Shown here: positions 44,708 to 54,842 of the stretch, in pieces
Layout: every line of letters begins with the position of its first letter
How positions within the stretch are numbered: position 1 is the first letter of the stretch
Assembly (NCBI GenBank): GCA_018697195.1
Contig: JAGMWU010000050.1
Span: forward strand, 278,666 to 342,665
Source of the DNA: Certhia americana
Taxonomy: Eukaryota > Chordata > Aves > Passeriformes > Certhiidae
Direction: 5' to 3'
Length of the DNA: 64,000 nt
Made by a program: the position numbers and the translations under genes
Notes under the pieces: generated by a model
Told to the model about the DNA's origin: nothing
Database searches by the model: none
The model's input: the letters and a program-made list of their open reading frames with translations, nothing else

Positions 44708-45085
44708 CCTTGGATGGTAAAGATACCACCTTTCTGCTGTTTTACCTGCTAAGTTTCCTTTATATGGTCGGCAGTTGGTCTAGAATCAGGACTGAGATTT
44801 CCAGAGAGGCTGTCTAGACACCTGCCCCAGTCATGGAAAATTCTGAGTGGTGTGGGGTGTGGGAGGACATAGGCCAAATCCTGAAGGAATTCTCTGCCCT
44901 GATAGCTTGGAACTTCCACCCTGAACAAATTCAGAATCCAGCTGAGGTGGGGAAATATCTGAAAAAAAACTGCAATGACAACTCGAATGAGTAGAAGCTC
45001 ATTGCAATGTGCTGGGCCCTGACTAATGCTTACAGCACGCTGATAGATACTGTAGGGCAGCAGATACAGCCAGAGGGGCAGGAGG
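44708..45085 (+). pseudogene. gag: ERV-J gag fragment (ERVL)
   Basis: Encodes the N-terminal ERVL Gag region homologous to ERV-D 35470-35820 (for example ENSEWCG, QILKEFS and TVGQQ words), with several stops. It ends where the CR1 3' tail begins. Its changes relative to ERV-D look unbiased, unlike those of ERV-E. Confidence 0.75.
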
Positions 45086-46797
45086 AATCACACAGAATCA
45101 CACAGAATCACAAAATCACTAGGTTGGAAGAGACCTCCAAGATCATCGAGTCCAACCCATGCCCTAACACCTCAACTAAACCATGGCACTGAGTGCCACA
45201 TGCAGTCTTTTTTTAAACACATCCAGGGATGGTGACTTCACCACCTCTCCAGGCAAAGCATTCCAGCACTTGATCACTCTTTCCATAAAAAACCTTTTTC
45301 CTAATATCCAACCTATATTTCCCTTGGCACAGCTTGAGACTGTGTCCTCTCGTTCTGTCAGGTGCTGCCTGGAGAAAGAGACCAACCCCCACCTGACTAC
45401 AACCACCTTTCAGGAAGTTGTAGAGAGTGATATGGTCATCTCTGAGTCTCCTTTTCTCTAGGCTGAACAACCCCAGCTCCCTCAGCCATTCCTCATAGGG
45501 ATTGTGTTCTAAGCCCCTCACCAGCCTCATTGCTCTCCTCTGGACCTGTTCAGGAGTCTCAACATCCTTCCTAAACTTCATGGACCAGAACTGGACACAG
45601 CACTCAAGGTGTGACCTCACCAGTGCCAAGTAGGGGGGGAGAATGACCTCCCTGGTCCTGCTGGCCACACTATTCCTGATATAGGCCAAGATGCCATTGG
45701 CCTTCTTGGCCACCAGGGCACACTGCTGGCTCATGTTCAGTCGGCTATTGACCAGTATCTCCCAGGTCCCTTTCTGCCTGGGCACTGTCCAGCCACACCG
45801 TCCCCATCCTATAGCATTACAGGGGGTTATTGTGGCCAAAATGCAGGACTCGGCACTTAAGACTTATTAAACTTCATTTTGTTGGACTCTGCCCATACAT
45901 CCAACTGTTCTAGGTCTCTCTGCAGAGCCCTTCTACCTTCCAACAGATCAACACAGGCTCCCAGCTTAGTGTCATCTGCAAATTTACTAATGACAGACTC
46001 TATACCCTCATCCATGTCATCAATAAAAATATTGAACAAAACTGGCCCCAGCACAGACCCCTGGGGGACACCACTGGTGACTGGCCGCTAGCTGGATGCA
46101 GCACTGTTGACCACCACTCTCTGGGCCCAGCCATCCAGCCAGTTCTTAACCCAGAAAAGAGTGCTCCTGTCCAAGCCATGGCTGTCAGCTTTTCCAGGAG
46201 TATGATGTGGGAAACAGTGTCAAAGGCCTTGCTGAAGTCCAAATAGAAAACATCCACAGCCTTCCCCACATCCACCAGGCGGGTCACATGGTCATAAAAG
46301 GAGATCAGGTTGGTCAAACACTATCTACCCCTCCTAAACCCATGCTGGCTAGGTCTGATACCCTGGCCATCCTGTAAGTACTGCATGATGACACTCAATA
46401 TAAACTGTTCCATTACTTTACTGGGTACTGAGGTCAGGCTAACTGGCCTATAAGTACCAGGATCCTTCTTCCTACCCTTTTTGTGTATGGGCATCACCTT
46501 GACCAGCTTCCAGTCCACTGAAACCTCACCAGTGAGCCAGGACTGTTGGTAAATGATGGAGATCGGCTTTGCAAGCTCATCTGCCAGCTCCCTCATCACC
46601 CTGGGATGGATTCCATCTGGTCCCATAGATTTATGAACATCCAAGCGGCTCAGCAGTTCTCTGACTGCCTCCTCCTAGATAATAGGTGAACCATTCTGCT
46701 CCCTGACACCACCTACCAGCCCAGGAGGACAGTTGGCCTGAGGACAAGATGTCTTCCCATTAAAGACTGAGGCAAAGAAGGTGTTAAGCACTTTTGC
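45086..46797 (-). pseudogene. CR1 ORF2 reverse transcriptase (C-terminal part)
   Basis: Non-LTR retrotransposon RT. Reading the - strand from 46644: GPDGIHPRVMRELAD, then HKKGRKKDPGTYRPVSLTS, FRRGR, YLDFSKAFDTV (about 46230), and the catalytic FADD box (about 45990). The C-terminal domain has the [14 protein letters not shown] and [11 protein letters not shown] words (about 45620-45530). At least four frame breaks separate the pieces. Confidence 0.9.
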
Positions 46798-47246
46798 TGA
46801 TGCCTTCTGGAGGCTGACCTGGAACAGAGACTAGACAGGGCAAAGGACAAAGTAGGTATTTATTAAAAGGCCTCAATGGGTACTCCTGGGCTACGCAAGA
46901 GTCCAGCCGGACCACACCCAAGACGCACCCTAAAGTGGTCACAAAATGGACACCCGGGTCACAAGGTCTCACATTATTCTAAGTTCTGGTCAATTAACAT
47001 ATTAGAATCAATTGTCCAACCATAGCTTCAGGATATGAAACTCCATCCTCCTTGTTTTTTCTTCTTACTTCACCATTGTTTTTGTTCTTGGGCCAGAAAG
47101 TTGTCCTTGGTCTCAAACTAGAGAAGGAATTGTTTTGTCTATCTACACTGAGAAGAGAGCTTAGTAGCACTTAATGTGAAACCTAAAACTACCCACCAAA
47201 ACAGCACAGAGTCTAAAAAATATCATAGCTAAAACCTAAGGCATCA
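46798..47246 (-). mobile_element. Solo LTR of the ERV-H family inside CR1
   Basis: 449 bp, ends TGATGCCTT/AAGGCATCA, the same family as 63003-63452. Possible imperfect duplication ttgc/ccgc. CR1 sequence continues on both sides. Confidence 0.85.
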
Positions 47247-47275
47247 CCGCCTTCTCCTCATCTGCAGTTACTAAG

Positions 47276-47608
47276 TGAAGCTTTCCCCTTTCCCTCCACC
47301 CCCCACAAGCTGCTAGTTCAGATTTAGGGGGATTGGGAGAGGGGAGCTTCAAAGATAGGGAGAAGAGGTTCAAAAGAGGCCCCTTACCTCAGGATGTATT
47401 CCAAAGCTTTATTCTCAATGAAGGGATCCCAGGAAGCAAGGAGGAGAGGACATGGAGGAACAGGGGTTTTTATCTCTTTTGGGGTCGGGGTCAGAGTACC
47501 TGGCCGAAAGCCACAGGTCGGAGTCAAGGGGCAGGTAAATCAGGCCAGGTTACAGTTTCTGGGGGAGGGATTTTTGAGGAGAGGCCATTCCCTAAAAGGA
47601 ATGCAACA
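47276..47608 (-). repeat. ERV-F 3' LTR
   Basis: 333 bp, on the + strand TGAAGCTTTCC..AATGCAACA; nearly identical to the 5' LTR. Confidence 0.92.
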
Positions 47609-47756
47609 TCTCACCCTTTTTTTTTTAAGAAAGTTAAAGGAAAAACATTGGGTTACATGGAGTGAGGATAACAAGAAATAGAGTTTTTCTCAAAGGGAGA
47701 ACAAACATTTTTAAAACATGTTAAAAGTCTCTGTTTCTCCGGGATGGAGTCCACAC

Positions 47757-48700
47757 TTAGGAAGATTCCTTTTCTTCCATCCGAAGGCGTCTTCTCTTGG
47801 AGGCAGTGACTACTTGCTTTCTATCTCCTTCTGCTGGAGCTGGGATTTTGGGAACAAACGGTTTTACCCACTTCTGGGGAATCCACCTAGGGCCTGAGGG
47901 AGTAGCTACACACGCATAGCCACGACCCCAGGTCACGAGCTCATAGGGACCCTTGGTTTCCCAAGTTTCTGGGTCTCTAATCAAGACCGGTGGACGTTGA
48001 GACAGTTTGAACTGATTACCACTGTTAAAATGACGAGTTACAGGTGGACTCATATTTTCAAAAGAACAGTTCAGGAAATTGGTAGTAAAAATGGCTTTGC
48101 AGAGCTTCTGATGTGGAGGCATCCCCACCATCATGCTGCTCTGTTTAGCCAAAACCTGTTTGAGCGTCTGATGTGCATGCNNNNNNNNNNNNNNNNNNNN
48201 NNNNNNNNNNNNNNNNNNNNNNNNNNNNNNNNNNNNNNNNNNNNNNNNNNNNNNNNNNNNNNNNNNNNNNNNNNNNNNNNCATGGGCAGAGGCATACATT
48301 GCACCTGAATGTGTGTCTACACTTACATGAACATATTTGAAGTGACCAAAACTAGGAATGTGTGTGATGTCTGCCTGCCACACCTCACAAGTGCCAAGGC
48401 CTCTGGGATTAACCCCCATACCCATTGATGGCATGGCCGGGAACTGGCAATTGGGACAGGTGGCCACAACAGCTCGAGCCTGACTCCGTGTTAGCTGGAA
48501 CTGACGGATCAGACCTGGCACATTTTGATGATATTGTTGGTGACTCAGTTTTGCCTGTTGGAAGATGTCAGGGAGACGTGCTTTTTCAACTGGTGCAGCA
48601 AGGGAGTCTGCTCGACGATTCCCCTCTGCAATTTCACCTGGTAAGTCCTGGTGTGATCGTACATGCATCACAAAGAATGGATGTTCTCGATGAGAAACCA
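47757..48700 (-). pseudogene. pol: ERV-F integrase (with assembly gap)
   Basis: Betaretroviral integrase: zinc part around 48600-48440 (HQQYHQN, CPNCQ), WQADITHIP with the catalytic D (about 48385), then a 100-N gap (48181-48280) that removes the second D and E region. The C-terminal part has WVKPFVPKIP and ends with the basic KRRRLRMEEK tail at 47757. The open frame from 48812 looks long only because the Ns are counted. Confidence 0.85.
48181..48280. other. Assembly gap, 100 N
   Basis: Exactly 100 N in the ERV-F integrase core. The true length is unknown. Confidence 0.95.
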
Positions 48701-50382
48701 AATAAATCAGCTTTGAGAGCAATCTGAAGAGATGCTCATTCTCAATTTCTCTGAGCACAGCCTGCTCCGCTCTGGATACTATTCCAGCCACATATGCAGA
48801 GTCGGTCACCAAATTAAATGGTTCTGAGAACTTCTCAAAGGCTCTTACTACTGCTGCCAGTTCAGCTACCTGGGGGACCCTTCTACAAACTCCACATCAG
48901 CTTCCCAATGCTGAGTTTGCATGTTTCTCCAAGTCATCACCGACTTGTGGGAGGCCTCAGATGCGTCCGTGAACACTGTGAGAGCTTTGAGTGGTCTCCG
49001 ACTCCTTTTCTCACAAGGAATGAGGTGGAATTCCTCATTAAACAGCTTGTGAGATGGGGCATGGACCGATATTTGTCCCCTATAGCTGTCCAGAGATAAT
49101 TGGAGATTGGCATTGCTCTGGAGCAAATGCTCAAACATCTCTTTGGTCAGTCTCTTTGGAGAGTTCCTTCCCTCCTCTGAGAGTTTGACCGGGAGGTGAA
49201 TACATGTAAAGTCACAACCAGCCAGTTCACACAGCCTCATCCTGGCTTTCTGAATCAATTGAGCTATCAACTCTTGTGGTTCAATGATGGTCTTGGATCT
49301 CTGGTGAGAGAGGAAGACCCACTCTATGATTAAGAGTGAATCTCTCTGCCCCTAGATCCATTGGTAAATCAGACCATGCAGGTGTGGCAGTTTTCCTAGC
49401 ACAATGAAATGGAAAGGTAGGCTTGGTTCATACCTGTGAGCCTGCCTCTCTGACAAGGCTTTCTGTACCTTCTCGATTGCTGTCTTTGCCTCTGGGGTCA
49501 GTTCCCTGGGAGAGACCAGCTCCCTCCCCCCTTTCAGTAATTTGAAAAGAGGGTCTAGATCCTCATTTGTGAGGCCTAGCCAGGGTCTTACCCAATTCAA
49601 TGATCCACACAGGGAGTGGAGATCTGCTAGGGTTTTAGGATTACACTTGATTTCCAATTTTTGAGGAACAACGGTCCTCTCTGAAATTTGCAAGCCCAGG
49701 TACTTCCAAGGTGGCATCCTTTGAACTTTGTCTTCCTGTAATTGAAAACCAGCAGAGGTTAAAACTTTATCCACTAGGTCAAGCGTGTGTTGGAGTATAG
49801 AGTCATTGGGGGCACACACCAGCACATCATCCATGTAGTGAAGGATGATGGCATCCTGTCTCTCAGCACGTACAGGTGACAGTAACGATGCTATGTACTG
49901 TTGTCATATGAACGGCGAGGCTTTCATACCCTGAGGCAGCACCTTCCAGTGATACCTCTTCATGGGGGCCTGGCGATTTAGGGTGCTAACTGAAAATGCA
50001 AACCTTGTGGCATCTTCTGGGTGCAGAGGAATTTGGAAGATACAATCTTTGATATCTAAAACGGCCAATTTCCAGGCTCAAGGGAGCATTGTTGGTGAAG
50101 GCATCCCTGGCTGGAGTGGTCCCATGTCCTCTATGATTTTGTTTATTTCCCTGAGATCATGAAGCAGTCTCCGCTTGTCCTTTCCTGGTTTCTTTATTAC
50201 AAAGACTGGGAAATTCCAAGGGCTTGTTATTTCCTCTAGGTGGCCTTGAGCCACCTGTTCCTCTATAAGTTTCTCAAGCACCTTGAGCTTTTCTTTGCTC
50301 AATGGCCACTGTGCAACCCACTTTGGGGTGTCTTGTAACCATGTTAATTTGTGGGTAGGGCGCATCACAGTGGCTATTTCTA
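48701..50382 (-). pseudogene. pol: ERV-F reverse transcriptase and RNase H
   Basis: RT N-terminus from about 50380 (WPLSKEKLKVLEKLI, SPWNFPVFVIKK), a break between 50078 and 49834, then the intact YMDD box (49837-49826) and QEDKVQ..YLGLQI. The connection part is at about 49650-49350 and RNase H begins with FTDASEASHK (about 48980), followed by DSAYVAGI (about 48805) in a shifted frame. Betaretrovirus/ERVK-like throughout. Confidence 0.88.
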
Positions 50383-50389
50383 AAAATCC
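50380..50389 (-). promoter_or_regulatory. ERV-F pro-pol -1 frameshift site
   Basis: The protease frame ends G GAT TTT TAG (heptamer GGATTTT at 50389-50383, stop 50382-50380). This is close to the mammary-tumour-virus type GGAUUUA slippery site, and pol continues in the -1 frame exactly there. Confidence 0.7.
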
Positions 50390-51224
50390 TGGGGTGTCTT
50401 AGGAATGACCAATTGGACTCCCCACTGGGACATTGTGTCTCGTCCCCACAAGGGGGCTTTGTAATTTACAATGAATGGACGAACACTTGCTATTTTTCTA
50501 TCAGGTCCTTCAATTTGCACAATATTTTTTGAGATTTTAGCCAATGTGATTCCTCCTATGCCCTGAAGTTTGCCTGCCACAGGTTGCAATTCCCAGTTCG
50601 ACGGCCACTTGCTCTCTGGAAAAATTGTGATGTCTGCACCTGTATCGAAAAATTCCCTCTACATGGAGGTGATCTGACCCATTTTCTATGTTGCACGCCA
50701 TGGAAGGTTTGTCCTCTCCCACCACCTCTGCCCAGTAGATTTCAGGTGATTTTCCATCTGCACTATCTCTGCCGGAACAGGAATGGCTCGGGCAAGGATT
50801 TGCCCTTCTGCTAGGTAGAAAGGTGGGTGTTTGCAGCGCGCTAAGAGCATGAGGTTTGTTATTTTTCCCTTAATGGTCATGGGAACTACCTCAACTTGTT
50901 CTGGTGTGTGTGCCGTGTCTCCAATGACAAAATACTCACTGTCCATTTCCCTGTTGGCTGACTGGTCCTGTGGGATGTTTCACAGGTCCACTGTGATTAT
51001 TGTCCAATCTGTAGATCTGAAATGAAAACCTTTGGCAGTCACGAGCCTGTGTCGGCCCCGTGGTTGCCAAATCTTGTTAATTGAACATTTGATATTTGTA
51101 TTTTTTCTCTCCCCCACCCCTTCCCCCTTATTTGTTAAGAGAGAGGTATTAGCTGGTGGGGGACCCTGTCTATTTGTGTGTACGTGCGTGACATTATTAA
51201 TGACGGGGGCACGCTGAGAAGTCA
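50380..51224 (-). pseudogene. pro: ERV-F protease, with upstream linker
   Basis: The active site lies near 50640 (FDTGADITIF in the proper frame), then LQPVAGKLQGIGG and PLWGRDTMSQWGVQL (about 50430) at the C-terminus. The linker upstream (50946-50686) has a VVPMTIKGKITNLMLLA..PPFYLAEGQILA stretch that may be a decayed dUTPase-like part; I am unsure. One frame break near 50690. Confidence 0.75.
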
Positions 51225-51231
51225 GTTTTTT
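51222..51231 (-). promoter_or_regulatory. ERV-F gag-pro -1 frameshift site
   Basis: The gag frame ends with heptamer A AAA AAC (51231-51225) immediately followed by TGA (51224-51222), the classical slippery sequence of betaretroviral gag-pro junctions. Confidence 0.8.
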
Positions 51232-52394
51232 TGTTTGTTGGTCTTCTTTTTCTGACTTGGACTCTGTTTCTTGTTCTGGAGGCAGGCCTTTGCAAAACGT
51301 CCAGGTTGTTTGCAGAGGTGGCATATGATGTGCCGCAGACCATCTTGTGATGTTGGTTGCTGCATTGGTTCAGGTTGCACTGGTGCTGCAGCCCTGGGAT
51401 AAGGCAGTCCTGGATCAGGTGCACTGAACAGCTCTGCTTTCCTGGAACAGGCTTCAATTATGTGAGCAAGGGTTGGGGAGGGGTCGAGAGGAAGGCTAAG
51501 GATAATCCAACGACAGGTCTCATTAGCATTCCTCTGAGCTATTTCTTTAATGAGTTCGGTCTGGATAGATGTTTGTTGGACTTGTCGTTCGACCTGTGTT
51601 CTTAAATGGTCTACAAATTGCAAAAAATTTTCTGAAGGAAATTGTTTGATATTTGTGTAACTGCATTGAATGTCTGTGGTGGGTAACTGTTAAAAGGATT
51701 TTTCTGCAGCAATAGAAATTTTATATAATATTTGCCATGATAGTAATCGAGTTTGCTTTTCAGGACAATGTAATTCACCTTCACCACATAAGTGATCCAA
51801 TGTGATATCATTATTGTCATTATCCTTAGTTGTATCAGGTGTTTGGTGAATGTCCTGTAATACTGTTATAAATTTTTTTTTCCAAATGCTTTCCCATAAT
51901 TCATATTCAGATGGTGTTAATAAACATTTGAATAAGTCTTTAATATCAGAAGGTACCAATTCATTTGAACTGAATGTGGCAGTTATCATGCTTTTAAAAA
52001 TTTGGCTGTATCTGAGAAATTCCTTTTGTATTTTGCATAGCTCTTTCTTATCTTGGTGAGAAAATGGTTTATATTCTTTTCTACCATTTTTCCTGCCAAG
52101 ATATACCACGGGTGCCACAAAGATTATGTTTTCATCAGATTTGGTTTTAGTTTCTGGAAATTCTGTTGCGTCAAAGGTAGAAGGTAATGTAGCACTGTGT
52201 GTGTGGCTATGCAGTTGTATCTCAGGTCACGATACAAATCTCTCTTGCTCTGTAAGTGTGAGCAAATTGCAGCACCCACCACAGCCGTGAGGGAGCGGGG
52301 GCCCTGCCTCCCCCCGCCGCCGCTTGGTGAGGGAGAGCAGGGGCCGCTGCTTGCTGTGCCACGTGGTGGGTGGGCGGGGCCGCTCGCCGTGCCA

Positions 52395-52517
52395 TGCGAA
52401 GGGGGGGGGGGGGGGGGGGGCCCGGGGGGAACCGCCCCCCGCGCCGTGGGGGGGGGGGGGGGGGGGGGGGGGCGGGGGGCCGGGCCAGGGGGGGGGGTAG
52501 GGGGGGGGGGGGTACAG
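52395..52517 (+). repeat. G-rich low-complexity tract in ERV-F gag
   Basis: Runs of about 20-30 G broken by short C-containing words; on the coding strand they read as proline. Likely G-quadruplex-forming and prone to expansion or assembly error. Confidence 0.85.
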
Positions 52518-53355
52518 GCAAGGGGCAGGGCTTTGAGAGACAGATGGGTTAGAATGAAGAGAGTCCACCATGTGGCCCGCGCCATCTTTGTCATGCCGGG
52601 CTGTGTAAAAAGGTGGCTCAGATGTTTCTCTGCTGGAAATAGAAAACTGCAGAGGCATAAAAGGGTTATTTAAAGTAGATTTCTGGGGCTGGCTGTTGCA
52701 TTTCGATTTCAATAGGTGCTTGCATGCCTTTAAAAAATTGGGATGAATTTTGGAGCTGTTTTGTCACCATTTTCAGCTTTTTCGCTCAATATTAGCCCAA
52801 TATGATCCCAAAATGCAACAGAAGTGACATTTTCCCAGTTAGAATTCAGATATTCCACTGCTAACCAAGAGCTGAAATGTTTTAGTAGCTTCTTAGGGAT
52901 TTTAAGATCTTTTAAAAGTGGTTTAAGTTGCTTTAATAAACTCTTTTGTGGACACGAAGGTGTTCCTCCCATGTTAGATTACAATGTGTCCAACTCTATA
53001 AACTTCTGAGCGAGATATAACAGAGAAACAAGACTATCCCTTCCTCCTGCTTTCACCAGAGACCCGTGAGGGGACGGGGGGGTGCAGTATAGCAGGGTTC
53101 CCCTGGACCGCGCTGCGCGCCTGAGCCTTCAGGAGAAACAAAGAAAAAGAAAAGAAGAAAAAAAAAAATTTTTCCTGTTTCTGGCTACAGAAGTTCCCTA
53201 TCGAACCAACCTGTATGGGTTCAGGCTACTGGTTCATCCTTCCCACCCTCAGCTGTGCAAAAAACTGCTGAATCAGTGAGAGGGGTAATTGAACTGTCCT
53301 AAAAAGCTTTTGAGACCTCGGGAAGAGACTCCAGCTTCTTACGTAGGTTTGGAAA

Positions 53356-53373
53356 CACCACATTGGGACGCCA
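53356..53373 (-). other. ERV-F primer-binding site (tRNA-Lys-like)
   Basis: On the - strand TGGCGTCCCAATGTGGTG follows the 5' LTR by two bases. It equals the tRNA-Lys(1,2) type (TGGCGCCCAACGTGG) apart from C/T changes and one extra C. Confidence 0.7.
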
Positions 53374-53375
53374 AT

Positions 53376-53709
53376 TGAAGCTTTCCCCTTTCCCTCCACC
53401 CCTTCACAAGCTGCTAGCTCAGATTTAGGGGGATTGGGAGAGGCGAGCTTCAACGATAGGGAGAAGAGGTTCAAAAGAGGCCCCTTACTTCAGGATGTAT
53501 TCCAAAGCTTTATTCTCAATGAAGGGATCCCAGGAGGCAAGGAGGAGAGGACATGGAGGAAGAGGGGTTTTTATCTCTTTTGGGGTCAGGGTCAGATTAC
53601 CTGGCCAAAAGCCATAGGTCAGAGTCAAGGGGCAGGTAAATCAGGCCAGGTTACAGTTTCTGGGGGAGGGGTTTTTGAGGAGATGCCATTCCCTAAAACG
53701 AATGCAACA
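53376..53709 (-). repeat. ERV-F 5' LTR
   Basis: 334 bp, followed on the right by the target copy actaag. Confidence 0.92.
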
Positions 53710-53715
53710 ACTAAG

Positions 53716-53877
53716 TTCCCTCCCTCATCCATTAAAGAAAAAAGGTTGGTCTTACCATTCCTTTTGCCAATTGGTATATTCGTAAAAACATTTTTTATTA
53801 TCTTTTACAAAAGTTGCCAGTTCAAGTTCGAACTAAGCTTTAGCCTCCCTAATTTTTTTTCCTGCATGCCCTAGCAA
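53716..53877 (-). pseudogene. CR1 ORF2 segment upstream of the RT core
   Basis: Encodes, with breaks, the region of CR1 ORF2 just before the RT core (FVKDNKK-like and LMDEGGNLV words). The endonuclease that should precede it is missing and ORF1 follows directly. Confidence 0.7.
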
Positions 53878-54471
53878 CTACCTTAAATATTTCATGAGAA
53901 ACCTGACACTTCTTCCAGGGATGCTACAGACCTTTCTGTGGGATGGGTCCAGTCGACATATGGGGCCCTCTGTTCCCCTCAGAAAGGAATCACCCACTAC
54001 AATTACCCTTCTTTTCTTTTTAATGTTAGAGGTGGTGATCCATCTGACAGGTGAAGCATAATTGGGAGACTCACTGAGCAGATCATTTTCTTCTACATCA
54101 TCTGGCTGACCCTCTAGATCGAGGGTCTCATACCTATTCTGAAGTGGCACCTGGGTAGGTGATGGGGGTTGGGAAGAATTTTTATTACCTCCCTGAGTAG
54201 GGACCCATTTCCACTCCCCTTCATCCACCAGGTGTCCTCCTATTGCCTGACAGAAGGCGGCATGGGAGTCATCTGGCTCCTGGTTGGGTTCCCTCAAGGA
54301 TGGAAGGGCAGAACTCCACCAATCTATTTCTGTTTCACTTTCTCTAATACTCCTTAGCTTTTCAACTTCCTCCTTAAGATCGGCCAAAAGTGAAAGGAGA
54401 TCATTCACCTGTTCACACTGCAGGCAGGCTTCTTCTGCAATACCCCTGGTACCACTGATAAGCTCAAACAC
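53878..54471 (-). CDS. CR1 ORF1 (esterase-type)
   Basis: About 197 codons open. The N-terminal half has a coiled-coil-like heptad region (LLSLLADLKEEVEKLRSI) after a cysteine segment (CLQCEQ), an acidic middle, and the C-terminal part starts the SGNH-esterase-like domain with VIVVGDSFLRGTE, where the GDS serine is present. CR1 ORF1 proteins combine such parts and bind RNA. Here the esterase is cut off by the junction to ORF2 sequence, so it is truncated. Confidence 0.75.
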   Translation of the reverse strand: MFELISGTRGIAEEACLQCEQVNDLLSLLADLKEEVEKLRSIRESETEIDWWSSALPSLREPNQEPDDSHAAFCQAIGGHLVDEGEWKWVPTQGGNKNSSQPPSPTQVPLQNRYETLDLEGQPDDVEENDLLSESPNYASPVRWITTSNIKKKRRVIVVGDSFLRGTEGPICRLDPSHRKVCSIPGRSVRFLMKYLR

Positions 54472-54842
54472 TCCACACAGGAAGGGGTCTGGACAGACAC
54501 ATCATTTTTGGAGGGTTCTATTTGACTATATACACTTGTACTAACTGCAGTTTTTGGTTGCGTAAAAACCATTACTAACAAAAAAAAAACAAACCCAAAC
54601 CCCCCAAAACCAACCAACAAAAACACAATAAACAAACTAAAAACCCCACTGGCAGGAGGAAACCTGAAACCCTGCCTGTGTGAACTGCTGTGCAAACTGG
54701 TGCACAAACTGCTGTGCCACACCCTGAGAGACATGCCATGCCCCTGTTTGCTCACTTTTGTTTTAATCATCCCATTGCCCACCAGAGGAAAGCCCTGCCC
54801 TGCACTTGCGTGGCTAACAAGAAGTTTATGTTTAAAATACAT
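54472..54842 (-). other. CR1 5' region
   Basis: A-rich and CA-rich stretch with repeated 'aaactgctgtgc' words, upstream of ORF1 on the - strand. A frame continues from ORF1 for a while. Boundary with ERV-E is set where ERVL similarity begins. Confidence 0.5.

Larger units (their letters stand above)
51222..52972 (-). pseudogene. gag: ERV-F gag with expanded poly-proline region
   Basis: Matrix starts at ATG 52972 with MGGTPS, an N-myristoylation signal. After a frame break near 52720 comes a linker that in this copy is dominated by proline runs (52520-52390). Capsid follows (52118-51690; LCKIQKEFLRYSQIFKSM) and then its C-terminal part. Nucleocapsid has one knuckle CHLCKQPGRFAKAC, with R in place of the usual aromatic/His-side residue pattern, and ends in lysine-rich sequence at the slippery site. 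Confidence 0.85.
47276..53709 (-). mobile_element. ERV-F: betaretrovirus-like provirus without env
   Basis: LTRs of 333 and 334 bp (47276-47608, 53376-53709) with a perfect 6-bp duplication actaag (47270-47275, 53710-53715) inside CR1. The order on the - strand is LTR, Lys-like primer site, gag, protease, RT, RNase H, integrase, polypurine tract (A-run then GGGTGAGA), LTR. Gag, protease and pol lie in three frames as expected for two -1 frameshifts. No env. Class II (ERVK-type). Confidence 0.93.
45086..54842 (-). mobile_element. CR1 LINE, split by two LTR insertions
   Basis: CR1 parts are 45086-46797, 47247-47275 and 53710-about 54842. The 3' end (left) has the CR1-type tandem octamer (cacagaat)n, followed by the conserved 'ggttggaagagacctc' word. 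It contains ORF2 RT and ORF1 esterase parts but is missing the ORF2 endonuclease. The right boundary near 54842 is approximate. Confidence 0.88.
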
